DNA of 64,000 bases from Sinorhizobium fredii. Its GTDB lineage: Bacteria; Pseudomonadota; Alphaproteobacteria; Rhizobiales; Rhizobiaceae. The first letter of the stretch is position 1, and every line of letters starts with the position of its first letter. The stretch spans positions 1,198,501 to 1,262,500 of the forward strand of contig NZ_CP024307.1 in NCBI RefSeq assembly GCF_002944405.1, in the 5' to 3' direction. A program made the translations under genes and the position numbers. Of this stretch, positions 45,862-55,883 are shown piece by piece. Below the pieces are notes generated by a model. That model did no database searches. It had not been told where the DNA came from and was given only the letters and a program-made list of their open reading frames with translations.

Positions 45862-46806
45862 ATGAGCATTGCATTCACGTTCCCCGGTCAGGGCAGCCAG
45901 GCCGTAGGCATGGGCAAGGAATTGGCCGAAGCCTTTCCGGAGGCCGCAGCCGTCTTCGCCGAGGTCGACGACGCGCTCGGTGAAAAGCTTTCCGACACCA
46001 TGTGGAACGGTCCCGAGGAAACCCTGACGCTGACGGCGAATGCGCAGCCGGCGCTGATGGCCGTCTCCATGGCAGTCATCCGGGTGCTCGAGTCGAAAGG
46101 CCTCGATTTCAGAAACAAGGTTTCCTTCGTTGCAGGTCATTCGCTCGGCGAATATTCGGCGCTCTGTGCCGTCGGAACCTTTTCGCTTGCCGATACGGCG
46201 CGCCTCCTGCGCATCCGCGGCAATGCGATGCAGGCGGCCGTCCCGGTCGGCAGGGGCGCGATGGCTGCGATCATCGGCCTGGAAAACGAGGATGTCGAAG
46301 CGGTCTGTCGCGAGGCGTTGTCACTCGGTGCTTGCCAGATCGCCAATGACAATGGCGGCGGGCAGCTGGTGATCTCGGGCGAGAAGCAGGCGGTGGAAAA
46401 GGCGGCCGCGCTCGCCTCTGAAAAAGGCGCAAAGCGCGCCCTGATGCTGCCGGTCTCCGCACCCTTCCATTCCGCCCTGATGGCGCCGGCCGCCGACGCG
46501 ATGCGCGATGCCCTTTCCACTGTCGAGAAGCGCGATCCGCTCGTGCCGGTCGTCACCAATGTGCTGGCCGCTCCAGTCAGCGATGCCGGCGAGATTGCCC
46601 GGCTGCTGGTCGAGCAGGTGACCGGTCAGGTGCGCTGGCGCGAGACGGTGCAATGGTTCGCCGCCAATGATGTGACGACACTCTACGAGATCGGCTCGGG
46701 CAAGGTGCTGACCGGCCTTGCCCGGCGGATCGACAAGACCGTCAACGGCCTTGCCGTCAATACGCCCGCCGATATCGACGCGGCGCTTGCCGCTCTTCTG
46801 GCCTGA
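45862..46806 (+). CDS. fabD: Malonyl-CoA:ACP transacylase
   Basis: A 314-residue enzyme that loads malonyl groups on acyl carrier protein. It starts AFTFPGQGSQAVGMG; the nucleophile Ser94 is in AGHSLGEYSA, and the catalytic His follows in PVSAPFHSALM. Typical complete FabD. It is the first of the fatty-acid synthesis cluster fabD-fabG-acpP-fabF. Its ATG follows GGAAGGG upstream. Confidence 0.95.
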   Translation: MSIAFTFPGQGSQAVGMGKELAEAFPEAAAVFAEVDDALGEKLSDTMWNGPEETLTLTANAQPALMAVSMAVIRVLESKGLDFRNKVSFVAGHSLGEYSALCAVGTFSLADTARLLRIRGNAMQAAVPVGRGAMAAIIGLENEDVEAVCREALSLGACQIANDNGGGQLVISGEKQAVEKAAALASEKGAKRALMLPVSAPFHSALMAPAADAMRDALSTVEKRDPLVPVVTNVLAAPVSDAGEIARLLVEQVTGQVRWRETVQWFAANDVTTLYEIGSGKVLTGLARRIDKTVNGLAVNTPADIDAALAALLA

Positions 46807-46845
46807 GCACCCCAATCAAGCGCCCATTGTAAAAGGGAGAAATCC

Positions 46846-47583
46846 ATGTTCGATCTTTCCGGCCGCAAGGCTCTCGTCACCGGTGCATCCGGCGGCATCG
46901 GCGAGGAAATCGCCCGCGTGCTGCACGCCCAAGGCGCAATTGTCGGCCTTCACGGCACGCGCGTCGAAAAGCTCGAGGCGCTCGCCAACACTCTTGGCGA
47001 GCGGGTCCGGATCTTTCCGGCAAATCTCTCTGATCGCGTGGAAGTCAAGGCGCTCGGCGAGAAGGCGGACACCGAGCTCGGCGGCGTGGACATTCTCGTC
47101 AACAATGCCGGCATCACCAAGGACGGTCTTTTCGTCCGCATGAGCGACGAGGACTGGGATAATGTCCTGGAGGTCAACCTGACGGCCGTCTTCCGGCTGA
47201 CCCGCGAGCTGACGCATCCGATGATGCGCCGGCGGTTCGGCCGCATCGTCAACATCACTTCCGTCGTCGGCGTGACCGGCAATCCGGGTCAGGCCAACTA
47301 CTGCGCGTCGAAGGCCGGCATGATCGGCTTCTCCAAGTCGCTCGCCCAGGAGATCGCCACCCGCAACGTCACGGTCAATTGCGTGGCGCCGGGCTTCATC
47401 GAGAGCGCGATGACCGGCAAGCTGAACGACAAGCAGAAGGAAGGCATCATGGCGGCGATCCCGATGCGCCGGATGGGAAGCGGTGCCGAAGTCGCTTCCG
47501 CCGTCGCCTATCTCGCCTCCAACGAAGCGGGCTACGTCACCGGTCAGACCATCCACGTCAACGGCGGCATGGCGATGATCTGA
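46846..47583 (+). CDS. fabG: 3-oxoacyl-ACP reductase
   Basis: A 245-residue SDR that reduces 3-oxoacyl-ACP with NADPH. It has VTGASGGIGEEIA, NNAGIT, the catalytic Ser in NITSVVG and the Tyr-Lys pair in YCASKAGMIG. The C-terminal NGGMAMI ends the SDR fold. It lies 39 bp after fabD with GGGAGAAA as the ribosome site. Its position beside fabD and acpP separates it from the generic SDR at 31370. Confidence 0.95.
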   Translation: MFDLSGRKALVTGASGGIGEEIARVLHAQGAIVGLHGTRVEKLEALANTLGERVRIFPANLSDRVEVKALGEKADTELGGVDILVNNAGITKDGLFVRMSDEDWDNVLEVNLTAVFRLTRELTHPMMRRRFGRIVNITSVVGVTGNPGQANYCASKAGMIGFSKSLAQEIATRNVTVNCVAPGFIESAMTGKLNDKQKEGIMAAIPMRRMGSGAEVASAVAYLASNEAGYVTGQTIHVNGGMAMI

Positions 47584-47923
47584 CCTGCTTTTTCGGCGGC
47601 CGGGTGATGCAGCCTGCTGCCTGCCGCCGGGCGCCCGGTCAGTGCGATCGCCCATCGATGTCAAATGCCTGAAATTCAATGTTGAGCAAGCGAATGTCGG
47701 GCATTTTCGGACTTTGCGGCAGACTTAAACCGTGTTAATCGGGCCATGACTGTGCGCAGTCGACCGGTCCGGCCAGGTTGTCCGGCAGCCCCTGCTGCCA
47801 CGGGTTTTCCGCTGTTTTCGGTTGAATGGATTGCCCGGTGGGCCATCTTGGTCTATCAGGCGTGAACGAGTACCGGCGCCAACAATGGCGCCGCAGAGAA
47901 AACGAAGGTCGAGGAACTCCGAC
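47584..47923. other. 340-bp gap between fabG and acpP
   Basis: No convincing ORF. The acpP promoter is likely here, given the large gap and the need for high acpP expression, but I cannot assign a clear -35/-10 pair. Confidence 0.4.
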
Positions 47924-48160
47924 ATGAGCGATATCGCAGAACGCGTGAAGAAAATTGTTATTGATCATCTTGGCGTCGATGCCGAAAAAGTAAGCGAAGG
48001 CGCAAGCTTCATCGACGACCTCGGCGCGGACTCGCTCGACACCGTCGAACTGGTCATGGCCTTCGAAGAAGAATTCGGCGTCGAGATTCCGGACGACGCG
48101 GCGGATTCGATCCTGACCGTCGGCGACGCCGTCAAGTTCATCGAAAAGGCCCAGGCCTAA
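47924..48160 (+). CDS. acpP: Acyl carrier protein
   Basis: A 78-residue acidic protein. Ser37 in the DSL motif ([18 protein letters not shown]) carries the phosphopantetheine arm that shuttles growing acyl chains between Fab enzymes. It begins [22 protein letters not shown] 47924 follows GAGGA; a longer in-frame reading is rejected. It is placed between fabG and fabF. Confidence 0.96.
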   Translation: MSDIAERVKKIVIDHLGVDAEKVSEGASFIDDLGADSLDTVELVMAFEEEFGVEIPDDAADSILTVGDAVKFIEKAQA

Positions 48161-48371
48161 TCGTCGCTGCGGCCGCAAGGCCGCCCGGCGGGCCGCTGGA
48201 CCGCGGCCCGTACAGCCCTGGGGATGTGGGCTGGCCCGCCGCGATTGCGGGTCGCGATCAGCAAAGCGCTCCCGCCTTTCCCTCTGATCGTCGAAGCTGC
48301 AAGGGATGCAGGGATCGGGCTCGTCGCACGCGTACCGGTCGGGCTCCGGAATGGAACGTTCAGGGTGGATC

Positions 48372-49643
48372 ATGGGCATGAGACGTGTCGTTATCACCGG
48401 TACCGGCATGGTATCTCCTTTAGGTTGCGGAACCGAGGTTAGCTGGTCGCGTCTTCTTGCCGGCGGCAACGCGGCGCGCAAGGTGACCGAATTCGAGGTC
48501 GAGGACCTCCCCGCCAAGATCGCCTGCCGCATTCCGTTCGGCGACGGATTCGACGGCACCTTCAATGCCGACGACTGGATGGAGCCCAAGGAGCAGCGCA
48601 AGGTCGACCCCTTCATCGTCTACGCGATGGCCGCCGCCGACATGGCGCTGGCGGACGCCGGCTGGAAGCCGGAAAGCGACGAGGATCAGATTGCCACCGG
48701 CGTGCTGATCGGCTCCGGCATCGGCGGCCTCGAAGGCATCGTCGAAGGCGGCTACACGCTGCGCGACAAGGGGCCGCGCCGGCTTTCGCCCTTCTTCATC
48801 CCCGGCCGCCTGATCAATCTCGCCTCCGGCCAGGTCTCCATCCGCCACAAGCTGCGCGGCCCGAACCATTCGGTTGTCACGGCGTGTTCGACCGGCGCGC
48901 ACGCGATCGGCGATGCGAGCCGCCTGATCGCGCTCGGCGACGCCGACGTGATGGTGGCGGGCGGCACAGAATCGCCGATCTGCCGCATTTCGCTCGCCGG
49001 CTTTGCCGCCTGCAAGGCGCTCTCGACACAGCACAACGACAATCCGGAAAAGGCATCCCGTCCCTATGATGCCGATCGCGACGGCTTCGTCATGGGCGAG
49101 GGCGCCGGCATCGTCATTCTCGAGGAGCTTGAGCACGCCAAGGCGCGCGGCGCCAAGATCTACGCGGAGGTGGTCGGCTACGGCCTTTCCGGTGACGCAT
49201 TCCACATCACCGCTCCGTCGGAAGACGGCGACGGCGCCTACCGTTGCATGCAGATGGCGCTGAAGCGCGCCGGCGTGACAGCCGCCGACGTCGACTACAT
49301 CAACGCGCACGGCACATCCACCATGGCCGACACGATCGAACTCGGCGCGGTCGAGCGGCTGGTCGGCGACAGCGCTTCGAAGATCTCGATGTCTTCGACG
49401 AAATCGGCGATCGGTCATCTGCTCGGGGCTGCGGGCGCGGTCGAGGCGATTTTCTCGGCGCTCGCGATTCGCGACAATATCGCACCGCCGACCCTCAATC
49501 TCGACAATCCGTCGGTCGAGACGAAGATCGACCTGGTGCCGCACGTTGCCCGCAAGCGGGAAATCAACGTCGCCCTGTCGAATTCCTTCGGATTCGGCGG
49601 CACCAATGCTTCGCTGGTGCTGCGCCGCTACCGGGGTCACTGA
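48372..49643 (+). CDS. fabF: Beta-ketoacyl-ACP synthase II
   Basis: A 423-residue condensing enzyme elongating acyl-ACP. The catalytic Cys is in TACSTGAHAIG; the two His lie in NAHGTSTMADT and KSAIGHLLGAAG; the loop NSFGFGGTNASLV closes the fold. ATG 48372 follows AGGGTGG by six bases; the next Met (48378) is an alternative. A 211-bp gap precedes it. Its closeness to acpP and mltG is common in alphaproteobacteria. Confidence 0.93.
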   Translation: MGMRRVVITGTGMVSPLGCGTEVSWSRLLAGGNAARKVTEFEVEDLPAKIACRIPFGDGFDGTFNADDWMEPKEQRKVDPFIVYAMAAADMALADAGWKPESDEDQIATGVLIGSGIGGLEGIVEGGYTLRDKGPRRLSPFFIPGRLINLASGQVSIRHKLRGPNHSVVTACSTGAHAIGDASRLIALGDADVMVAGGTESPICRISLAGFAACKALSTQHNDNPEKASRPYDADRDGFVMGEGAGIVILEELEHAKARGAKIYAEVVGYGLSGDAFHITAPSEDGDGAYRCMQMALKRAGVTAADVDYINAHGTSTMADTIELGAVERLVGDSASKISMSSTKSAIGHLLGAAGAVEAIFSALAIRDNIAPPTLNLDNPSVETKIDLVPHVARKREINVALSNSFGFGGTNASLVLRRYRGH

Positions 49644-49930
49644 TCCCGTCGGACCGGCTGCGGCAGCGCGAGCGAGAAACCGCTCGCGCTTTCCTGGCCC
49701 GTGCGTTGCCTTATCCCGCTTTTTGCCGCAATGCTCGCTACAAGCTGTCGGCGGGAAATTGCCGTGTAGGCGTCGCCCCGCTTGGCTATGTTCGCGCAAG
49801 GCACAACCGGCATTGTAGACTATCCATTGCTCTGACACATTCGTGCACGTTACGCTTGCCGCCGGTCTAAGCCGAAATTCGCGCCGGCGACAGCTCAATT
49901 GAATTTGCGGGTTTCGGATTCGGGAAAATC

Positions 49931-51118
49931 GTGAGCGACTCAAACGATAACAGCGCGGCGCAGTTCGGCCGCAATGAGACCGGGAGCAACGGGCCGATCA
50001 TTCCGAAGTCGGCGAACGAGGCGCTACGACCCGAACGCGTGCCGGAGCCGCCGAAGCGTTCCAGGAAAGCACGCAGCCAGGTCGTCATCTTCCTCAATTT
50101 CCTGATGACCGTGGTGGTTTTCGTCGTGTTGGCGGCGGCGGGCGCCGTCTACTACGCCATGCATGAATACGAGAAAGCTGGGCCCCTGGAAGCGAACAGG
50201 AACTTCATCGTGCGCAGCGGGGCCGGCATTATTCAGATTGCCGAGGACCTGGAACGCAACAGCATCATCACCGACGCCCGTGTGTTCCGCTTCGTCTCCG
50301 AAGCCTATCTCGACAACGAAACGCTGAAGGCCGGCGAATACGAGATCAAGGCGCATGCGTCGATGCAGGAGATCATGGAACTGCTGAAATCCGGCAAGTC
50401 GATCCTTTATGCCGTGTCTCTGCCGGAAGGGCTGACGGTGAAGCAGATGTTCCGCAAGCTTGCGGACGACCCGGTGCTCGTGGGCGACCTGCCAACGGAA
50501 CTGCCGGCCGAAGGCTCGCTGAAGCCGGACACCTACAAATTCACCCGCGGCACCAAGCGGGCCGAGATCGTCCAGCAGATGGTTGCGGCACAAAAGTCGC
50601 TGGTCGAGCAGATCTGGGAAAAGCGTGACCCGAAGCTGCCGGTTTCGTCGGTCGACGAGTTCGTCACGCTCGCCTCCATCGTCGAGAAGGAAACGGGCCG
50701 CGCAGACGAACGGCCGCGTGTAGCCTCCGTGTTCATCAACCGGTTGGAAAAAGGCATGCGCCTGCAGTCGGATCCGACGATCATCTACGGCATCTTCGGC
50801 GGCGAGGGCAAACCAGCCGACCGGGCGATCCTGAAGTCGGACCTGGAAAAGCAAACGCCCTACAACACCTATATCATCAAGGGCCTGCCGCCGACGCCGA
50901 TCGCCAATCCGGGCCGGGCGGCGCTGGAAGCGGTGGCCAATCCGTCGCGTACGCCCGAGCTTTATTTTGTCGCCGACGGGACCGGCGGTCACGTCTTCGC
51001 CGCAACCCTCGAAGAGCACAATGCGAATGTGCGGCGGTGGCGAAAGCTCGAGGCCGAAAAGGCGGCCGAGGCGGCGAAGGCGGCTGCGGATGCCGCCACG
51101 GTGCCCGAGGCGCAATAG
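49931..51118 (+). CDS. mltG: Endolytic murein transglycosylase
   Basis: A 395-residue inner-membrane protein that cuts nascent peptidoglycan strands. It has a charged cytoplasmic part, one anchor helix (FLNFLMTVVVFVVLAAAGAVYYA, about 57-78), a LysM-like region and the YceG catalytic domain. The catalytic Glu is one of Glu252/Glu254 in LASIVEKETGR; the partner motif is VASVFINRLEKGMRLQSDPT. Start is GTG 49931. An Ala/Glu-rich tail ends the protein. Confidence 0.92.
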   Translation: MSDSNDNSAAQFGRNETGSNGPIIPKSANEALRPERVPEPPKRSRKARSQVVIFLNFLMTVVVFVVLAAAGAVYYAMHEYEKAGPLEANRNFIVRSGAGIIQIAEDLERNSIITDARVFRFVSEAYLDNETLKAGEYEIKAHASMQEIMELLKSGKSILYAVSLPEGLTVKQMFRKLADDPVLVGDLPTELPAEGSLKPDTYKFTRGTKRAEIVQQMVAAQKSLVEQIWEKRDPKLPVSSVDEFVTLASIVEKETGRADERPRVASVFINRLEKGMRLQSDPTIIYGIFGGEGKPADRAILKSDLEKQTPYNTYIIKGLPPTPIANPGRAALEAVANPSRTPELYFVADGTGGHVFAATLEEHNANVRRWRKLEAEKAAEAAKAAADAATVPEAQ

Positions 51119-51316
51119 ACAGGCTCATTGTGGACGATTGGCGGACGGCGCGGATATCCCTTGCGGTATGCCGCGCCGTCGCCCTATTGCTGTCTGCACG
51201 ACAGCGCCTTGCGTTCTTGCGGACGCACAAAGCCGCTGTAGCTTAGCAACGCTGCGTGTTTGGCCCTCGTCTGCAATCGGCTAGAGGAAGCACTCAGCAG
51301 CGAAATGGAGGAAACC

Positions 51317-52204
51317 ATGCCGCTCCAATCGATGACCGGCTTCGCCAGGAGAGAGGGGAGCAGCGGCCGCTATCGCTGGGCCTGGGAGTTGCGCTCGGTC
51401 AACGGCAAGGGGCTCGATGTGCGGCTCCGCCTGCCGCAGGGGCTGGAGCGTTTCGAGCCCGACTGTCGGCGTCTTGCTCCGCAGTATTTCTCTCGCGGCA
51501 ACCTGCAGATCGCCCTGTCGGTCAGCGGCGGCGAGACGGCCGTCGACGCCGTGATCAATCGGGGTGCCCTGGACGCTGTCCTGAGGCTCCGCGAGCAGCT
51601 CGGGGATCTCGTCGATCCGGCGCCGCTGAGGTTCGATACGCTTCTGTCGCTCCGCGGCATCATCGATCTTCGCGAGCCGGAGGAAAGCGAGAGCGAGCGC
51701 GCCGCCCGCGACGCCGACATTGTCAAGGGGCTGGAGCTGGCGCTTGGCGACCTCATGGCGATGCGCGAAGACGAGGGAGCGGCGCTTGAAAAAGTTCTGC
51801 TGGCGCAGGTGGACCGCATCGAAGCGCTGACGACGACGGTGGAGAACGATCCCTCACGCAGCCCTTCGGCCATTGCCGCGCGACTGGTGCAGCAGGTCGC
51901 GCTGATCATGGACAATGCCTCGTCGATCGACCGCGAGAGATTGCATGCCGAGGTCGCACTTCTTGCCACAAAGGCCGACCTCCGGGAAGAGATCGACCGG
52001 CTCCGCTCGCATATCGCTGCCGCCCGCGAGCTTCTGACGAAAGGCGGTCCGGTCGGACGCAAGCTGGATTTCCTTGCACAGGAATTTAACCGGGAATCGA
52101 ATACGATCTGTTCGAAGTCGAATGCCGCTGTCGTCTCGGCCGCGGGCATCGAACTGAAGGTTGTGATCGACCAGTTCCGCGAACAGGTTCAGAATCTGGA
52201 GTAA
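51317..52204 (+). CDS. YicC/YloC family endoribonuclease
   Basis: A 295-residue protein starting MPLQSMTGFAR with the N-terminal YicC domain (ELRSVNGKGLDVRLRLP) and the C-terminal DUF1732 part with KLDFLAQEFNRESNTICSKS. The family has been shown to cleave RNA, although its biological substrates are unclear. ATG 51317 follows ATGGAGGAAACC. It precedes gmk by 3 bp, the usual order, so the two are one transcript. Confidence 0.88.
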   Translation: MPLQSMTGFARREGSSGRYRWAWELRSVNGKGLDVRLRLPQGLERFEPDCRRLAPQYFSRGNLQIALSVSGGETAVDAVINRGALDAVLRLREQLGDLVDPAPLRFDTLLSLRGIIDLREPEESESERAARDADIVKGLELALGDLMAMREDEGAALEKVLLAQVDRIEALTTTVENDPSRSPSAIAARLVQQVALIMDNASSIDRERLHAEVALLATKADLREEIDRLRSHIAAARELLTKGGPVGRKLDFLAQEFNRESNTICSKSNAAVVSAAGIELKVVIDQFREQVQNLE

Positions 52205-52207
52205 CAC

Positions 52208-52867
52208 ATGAAATCGGCGACCGCATCGCCCATCAGGATACCCCGTCGCGGATTGATGCTCGTGATCTCGTCGCCCTCGGGTGCGGGCAAGTCGACCATC
52301 GCGCGCAACCTGCTTGAAGCCGATCCGGAACTGAGCATTTCCGTGAGTGTGACGACGCGCGCGAAGAGACTGAGCGAGATCGAGGGCCGGCACTACCACT
52401 TCAAGACGATCCGCGAATTCGAAGCCCTGAGGGCGACGGATTCGCTGCTCGAATGGGCCGAGGTACACGGCAATTTTTACGGCACGCCGCGCGACGCGGT
52501 GGAGGCGGCGATGGCCGAAGGGCGTGACATGCTCTTCGACATCGACTGGCAAGGTGCGCAGCAATTGCAGGAAAAGATGGCGGGCGACGTGGTCTCGATC
52601 TTCATCCTGCCGCCGTCCATGGCCGAGCTGCAGTCGCGACTGCACCGTCGCGCCGAAGACACCGAGGAGGTGATCGCCACTCGACTCGCCAACTCGCGCG
52701 CGGAGATCGAGCATTGGCGGGAATACGACTATATCGTCGTCAACGACGATCTGGACCGCGCCTTCTCCTCGGTCCGTTCTATCATCGAAGCGGAGCGCCT
52801 GCGCCGCGACCGTCGCCCCGGTCTGTTCGAATTCGTCAACGGGCTTCTGACGGAAAACCCGTTCTAA
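52208..52867 (+). CDS. gmk: Guanylate kinase
   Basis: A 219-residue enzyme that phosphorylates GMP to GDP. The P-loop is [10 protein letters not shown] (21-30); GMP-binding motifs are [17 protein letters not shown] and [19 protein letters not shown] follows. Complete. It ends 15 bp before the end of the convergent rsmA. Confidence 0.95.
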   Translation: MKSATASPIRIPRRGLMLVISSPSGAGKSTIARNLLEADPELSISVSVTTRAKRLSEIEGRHYHFKTIREFEALRATDSLLEWAEVHGNFYGTPRDAVEAAMAEGRDMLFDIDWQGAQQLQEKMAGDVVSIFILPPSMAELQSRLHRRAEDTEEVIATRLANSRAEIEHWREYDYIVVNDDLDRAFSSVRSIIEAERLRRDRRPGLFEFVNGLLTENPF

Positions 52868-52882
52868 GTCCTTCGTGTCGGC

Positions 52883-53707
52883 TCACAGGCAATTCGCAAG
52901 GCGGCAGAATTCTTCGACCGTCAGCGTCTCGGCTCGGCGTTGCGGGTCGATGCCGGCCTTGCCGAGCAGTGCTTCGCCACCGAGCGGCTTGAGGCTCTGG
53001 CGCAGCATCTTGCGGCGCTGGCCGAAGGCTGCCTGCGTGACTTTCTCGAGAGAGGATACCACACAGGGAATGGGCGTTTCGATCGGCTCGAGATGCACAA
53101 CCGTGGACGTGACCTTCGGAGGAGGGGTGAAGGCCTGCGGCGGCACGTCGAAGGCGAGGCGCGCCTTGGTTCTCCAGCCGCAGAGGACGCCAAGGCGGCC
53201 ATAGTGATCGTCGTCGGCGCCTGCGACGATGCGCAATCCGACTTCCCGCTGGAACATCAGCGTCATCGACTCCCAGAAGGGCGGCCAGCGCTCCGGCAGC
53301 AGCCAGTTGACGAGAAGCTGCGTGCCGACATTGTAGGGCAGGTTGGCGATGATACGCACCGGACCCTCGGCAAGGCTCTCGAAATCGACCTTCAGGGCGT
53401 CGCCTTCGACGATGTCGAGCCGACCGGGATAGTGGGCGCCGACTTCGGCAAGTGCCGGCAGGCAACGCGAGTCTCGTTCGATTGCCACGACCCTCTTTGC
53501 GCCGAGCGCCAGGATGGCGCGCGTCAGCCCGCCGGGGCCCGGCCCCACTTCGATGACGGTGACGTCGTCAAGGGGGCCGGCCGTGCGGGCGATCTTCTGG
53601 GTGAGGTTGAGATCGAGCAGGAAGTTCTGCCCAAGCGCCTTCTTTGCATCCAGCCCGTGGCGCTGTATGACGTCGCGAAGCGGCGGCAGACCATCGAGAG
53701 CTGCCAT
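52883..53707 (-). CDS. rsmA: 16S rRNA (adenine1518/1519-N6) dimethyltransferase
   Basis: A 274-residue methyltransferase modifying adjacent adenines in the 16S rRNA 3' end. The SAM motif is [16 protein letters not shown]; the catalytic motif is [11 protein letters not shown]. Further typical parts are QNFLLD and the C-terminal helical domain ([14 protein letters not shown]). Its ATG overlaps the pdxA stop by one base (TGATG), a translational coupling. It is the last gene of the lpt operon. Confidence 0.95.
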   Translation of the reverse strand: MAALDGLPPLRDVIQRHGLDAKKALGQNFLLDLNLTQKIARTAGPLDDVTVIEVGPGPGGLTRAILALGAKRVVAIERDSRCLPALAEVGAHYPGRLDIVEGDALKVDFESLAEGPVRIIANLPYNVGTQLLVNWLLPERWPPFWESMTLMFQREVGLRIVAGADDDHYGRLGVLCGWRTKARLAFDVPPQAFTPPPKVTSTVVHLEPIETPIPCVVSSLEKVTQAAFGQRRKMLRQSLKPLGGEALLGKAGIDPQRRAETLTVEEFCRLANCL

Positions 53708-54735
53708 CAGCGCTGAGCCTTCCCGGCATTTGCCGAAAGTTCCGCGGCAAGCCGCAAGGCCGCCTGCAAGCTGTCTTCGCGACCCATTCCCTTTCCGGCA
53801 ATCGCAAAGGCGGTGCCGTGGTCCGGCGATGTTCTGATGAAAGGTAAGCCAAGCGTCACATTGACGCTCTCGTCGAAGCCGAGCGCCTTGGCTGGGATCA
53901 GCGCTTGATCGTGATACATGCAGATCGCGACGTCGTAGGTCTCTCTTGCCCGGTCGTGGAACATGGTGTCCGCCGGAAGCGGGCCGACGACGTTCAGACC
54001 TTCGCCGCGAAGCCGGTCGACGACCGGGCGGATGACAGCATCGTCCTCGAAACCGAGCGCGCCGCCTTCTCCGGCATGCGGGTTCAGTCCGGCGATCGCC
54101 AGGCGCGGCGTCTCCAGCCCGAAGCGGCTCTTGAGATCGGCGGCGGTAATCGTAGAGGTCCGGTAGATCAGATCCGGCGTCAGTGCGGCGGGAACATCCT
54201 TGAGCGGGATATGGATCGTCACGGGAACGGCGCGCAGTTTCGGCCCCGCCAGCATCATCACCGGCCGGACGGCGGTTCCGGTCGCCTTCTCCGCCAGATC
54301 GGCGAGGTATTCCGTATGGCCGGGGAAGCGGAAGCCCGCCTCGTAGAGCACGGCTTTGGCGATGGGATTTGTCGTCACGGCCGACGCCTCACCGGCAATG
54401 ACGAGTCGAACGGCTGTATCGATCGCTTCGGTCACGGCAGCGGCATTCTCCGCGCTCGGTTCACCGGCGATAACGGTAGCGCGACATGGGATCGGCAATA
54501 CCGGCAGGGCATTCGGGAAAACGGCGGCGGAGTTGAGACAATCGGTTTCCTCGATCCGCACGGTGATCCCGAGCGTCTTGGCGCGTGCCGAAAGCACCGG
54601 GGGGTCGCCGATGAAGAGGAAAGGCGCAGTTGCCTGCGCCTCCCGCTTTGCCCAAACGGCAAGAGTGATGTCCGGGCCGATACCGGCCGGGTCGCCCATC
54701 GTCAGGGCAACCGGCCTGCCGCGCGTGTCGCTCAT
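53707..54735 (-). CDS. pdxA: 4-hydroxythreonine-4-phosphate dehydrogenase
   Basis: A 342-residue NAD-dependent enzyme of pyridoxal phosphate synthesis. It begins [14 protein letters not shown], has metal-binding His residues in [11 protein letters not shown] and [16 protein letters not shown], and the [10 protein letters not shown] and [16 protein letters not shown] motifs. It overlaps rsmA by one base and follows the SurA-like gene by 11 bp. The surA-pdxA-rsmA order is conserved in proteobacteria. Confidence 0.95.
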   Translation of the reverse strand: MSDTRGRPVALTMGDPAGIGPDITLAVWAKREAQATAPFLFIGDPPVLSARAKTLGITVRIEETDCLNSAAVFPNALPVLPIPCRATVIAGEPSAENAAAVTEAIDTAVRLVIAGEASAVTTNPIAKAVLYEAGFRFPGHTEYLADLAEKATGTAVRPVMMLAGPKLRAVPVTIHIPLKDVPAALTPDLIYRTSTITAADLKSRFGLETPRLAIAGLNPHAGEGGALGFEDDAVIRPVVDRLRGEGLNVVGPLPADTMFHDRARETYDVAICMYHDQALIPAKALGFDESVNVTLGLPFIRTSPDHGTAFAIAGKGMGREDSLQAALRLAAELSANAGKAQR

Positions 54736-54746
54736 GTTAGCCCGTA

Positions 54747-55685
54747 TTACTTGTTGACGATCTGCGCCTTGGAGCGCAGTTCCTCGAGATATTTTTCGCT
54801 GTTCGGATCTTCGCCGCCGGCCTTCTTCTTGCCGATATCCTCGGCGCGGAAGACGACTTCGGCGGCGGCGTCGTCATTGACCTGGCGCTTCTTGCAGATT
54901 GCCAGATATTCGACGCCCTTTTCGGTGACGCGCGTACCTGTCGTCATGCCGTCGCCCGCCTTTTCGACGAGCGGCTTCCAATCTTCCGGCAGCTGCTGGG
55001 CAAGCACGCGGCCGAGGCTGCGGATCGATACGTCACGGTAGTTCGCGGCAAACACCTTCGACGTCTCGCAGCCGGGGAACTTCGAGCGCGAGGCATTGGC
55101 TTCGGCCTGCCGCTTGGCGGTGATTGCGCCGCGCTTCTTTTCCGGTATGACGAAGATGACCTGCTGCAGGAAGTACTCGGTGGTGACCGGCTTGTCGCCG
55201 CCGCCTTCCATCATGCGTTTGACGAGATCGCCACCGGAGAGGCGCGTGGCGCTGCCATAGCGGAAATTGACGACCCGCGGCCAGCTCATCTGGACAGCGA
55301 TATATTGTTTGAAATGCTCGACACCGACGCCGGATTGGTCGAGAATCTTGCCGAGCTGTTCAGGCGACAGCTTGTTGCCGGCGGCAAATCGCGCATAGGC
55401 GGCGTCGACCTCCTGGGTGCTCACCGACTGCTGGACGCGCGCGATCTCGGCGCGCTTCAGCACCTCGTCGATCAGCTGCTTCTTGGCTTCGGCCGCGCCG
55501 CCGCCCTGGCGCTGCAGGCGAAGGAACGCCACGCGCTTGGCGATATCACCTGAGGTGATCACCGTATTGTTGACGATTACACTCACTCCGCTCGCAGCCT
55601 GAACGGCCGTACCCGAAGCAAAGCTCAGCACCCCGGCGACCGCCAGGGCGGAGAGCGCCTTCACGATCGAGAATTTCCCGCCCAT
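54747..55685 (-). CDS. SurA-like periplasmic chaperone
   Basis: A 312-residue protein with a signal peptide ([21 protein letters not shown]) and the SurA N-terminal domain ([24 protein letters not shown]). A parvulin-type domain may cover residues 165-285, but I do not see the full rotamase signature, as is often so in rhizobia. In enterics SurA carries outer-membrane proteins such as LptD to the BAM complex. It lies between lptD and pdxA, the usual surA place. ATG 55685 follows AGGGAA. Confidence 0.85.
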   Translation of the reverse strand: MGGKFSIVKALSALAVAGVLSFASGTAVQAASGVSVIVNNTVITSGDIAKRVAFLRLQRQGGGAAEAKKQLIDEVLKRAEIARVQQSVSTQEVDAAYARFAAGNKLSPEQLGKILDQSGVGVEHFKQYIAVQMSWPRVVNFRYGSATRLSGGDLVKRMMEGGGDKPVTTEYFLQQVIFVIPEKKRGAITAKRQAEANASRSKFPGCETSKVFAANYRDVSIRSLGRVLAQQLPEDWKPLVEKAGDGMTTGTRVTEKGVEYLAICKKRQVNDDAAAEVVFRAEDIGKKKAGGEDPNSEKYLEELRSKAQIVNK

Positions 55686-55819
55686 TATCGTTCCCTGCTC
55701 ATCCCGCGTCGATTGCTCGCAGCCGTTGCCACAGCCTCAACCGTCCGCCTGCCCACTGTCAATTTGTGGGAAATGCATAATACATGCGGCTAAACGATGA
55801 CAAGAGCGCGTGATCAAAC

Positions 55820-55847
55820 GATCGCGCCGCATTTATGCGGCGCGATC
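55820..55847. terminator. Strong stem-loop between lptD and the SurA-like gene
   Basis: GATCGCGCCGCAT and ATGCGGCGCGATC form a 13-bp perfect stem with a 2-base loop. On the minus strand the stem is followed by GTTTGATC and has no full U-run, so it may attenuate rather than end transcription from lptD into the downstream genes. Confidence 0.6.
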
Positions 55848-55883
55848 ACGGCGCTCGAGATTAGAAGAGGAGCGAGGGACGTC

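Noticed and set aside
48306..48371. Extended N terminus for fabF
   Set aside because: The extra 22 residues have no family counterpart, and ATG 48372 has a good ribosome site.
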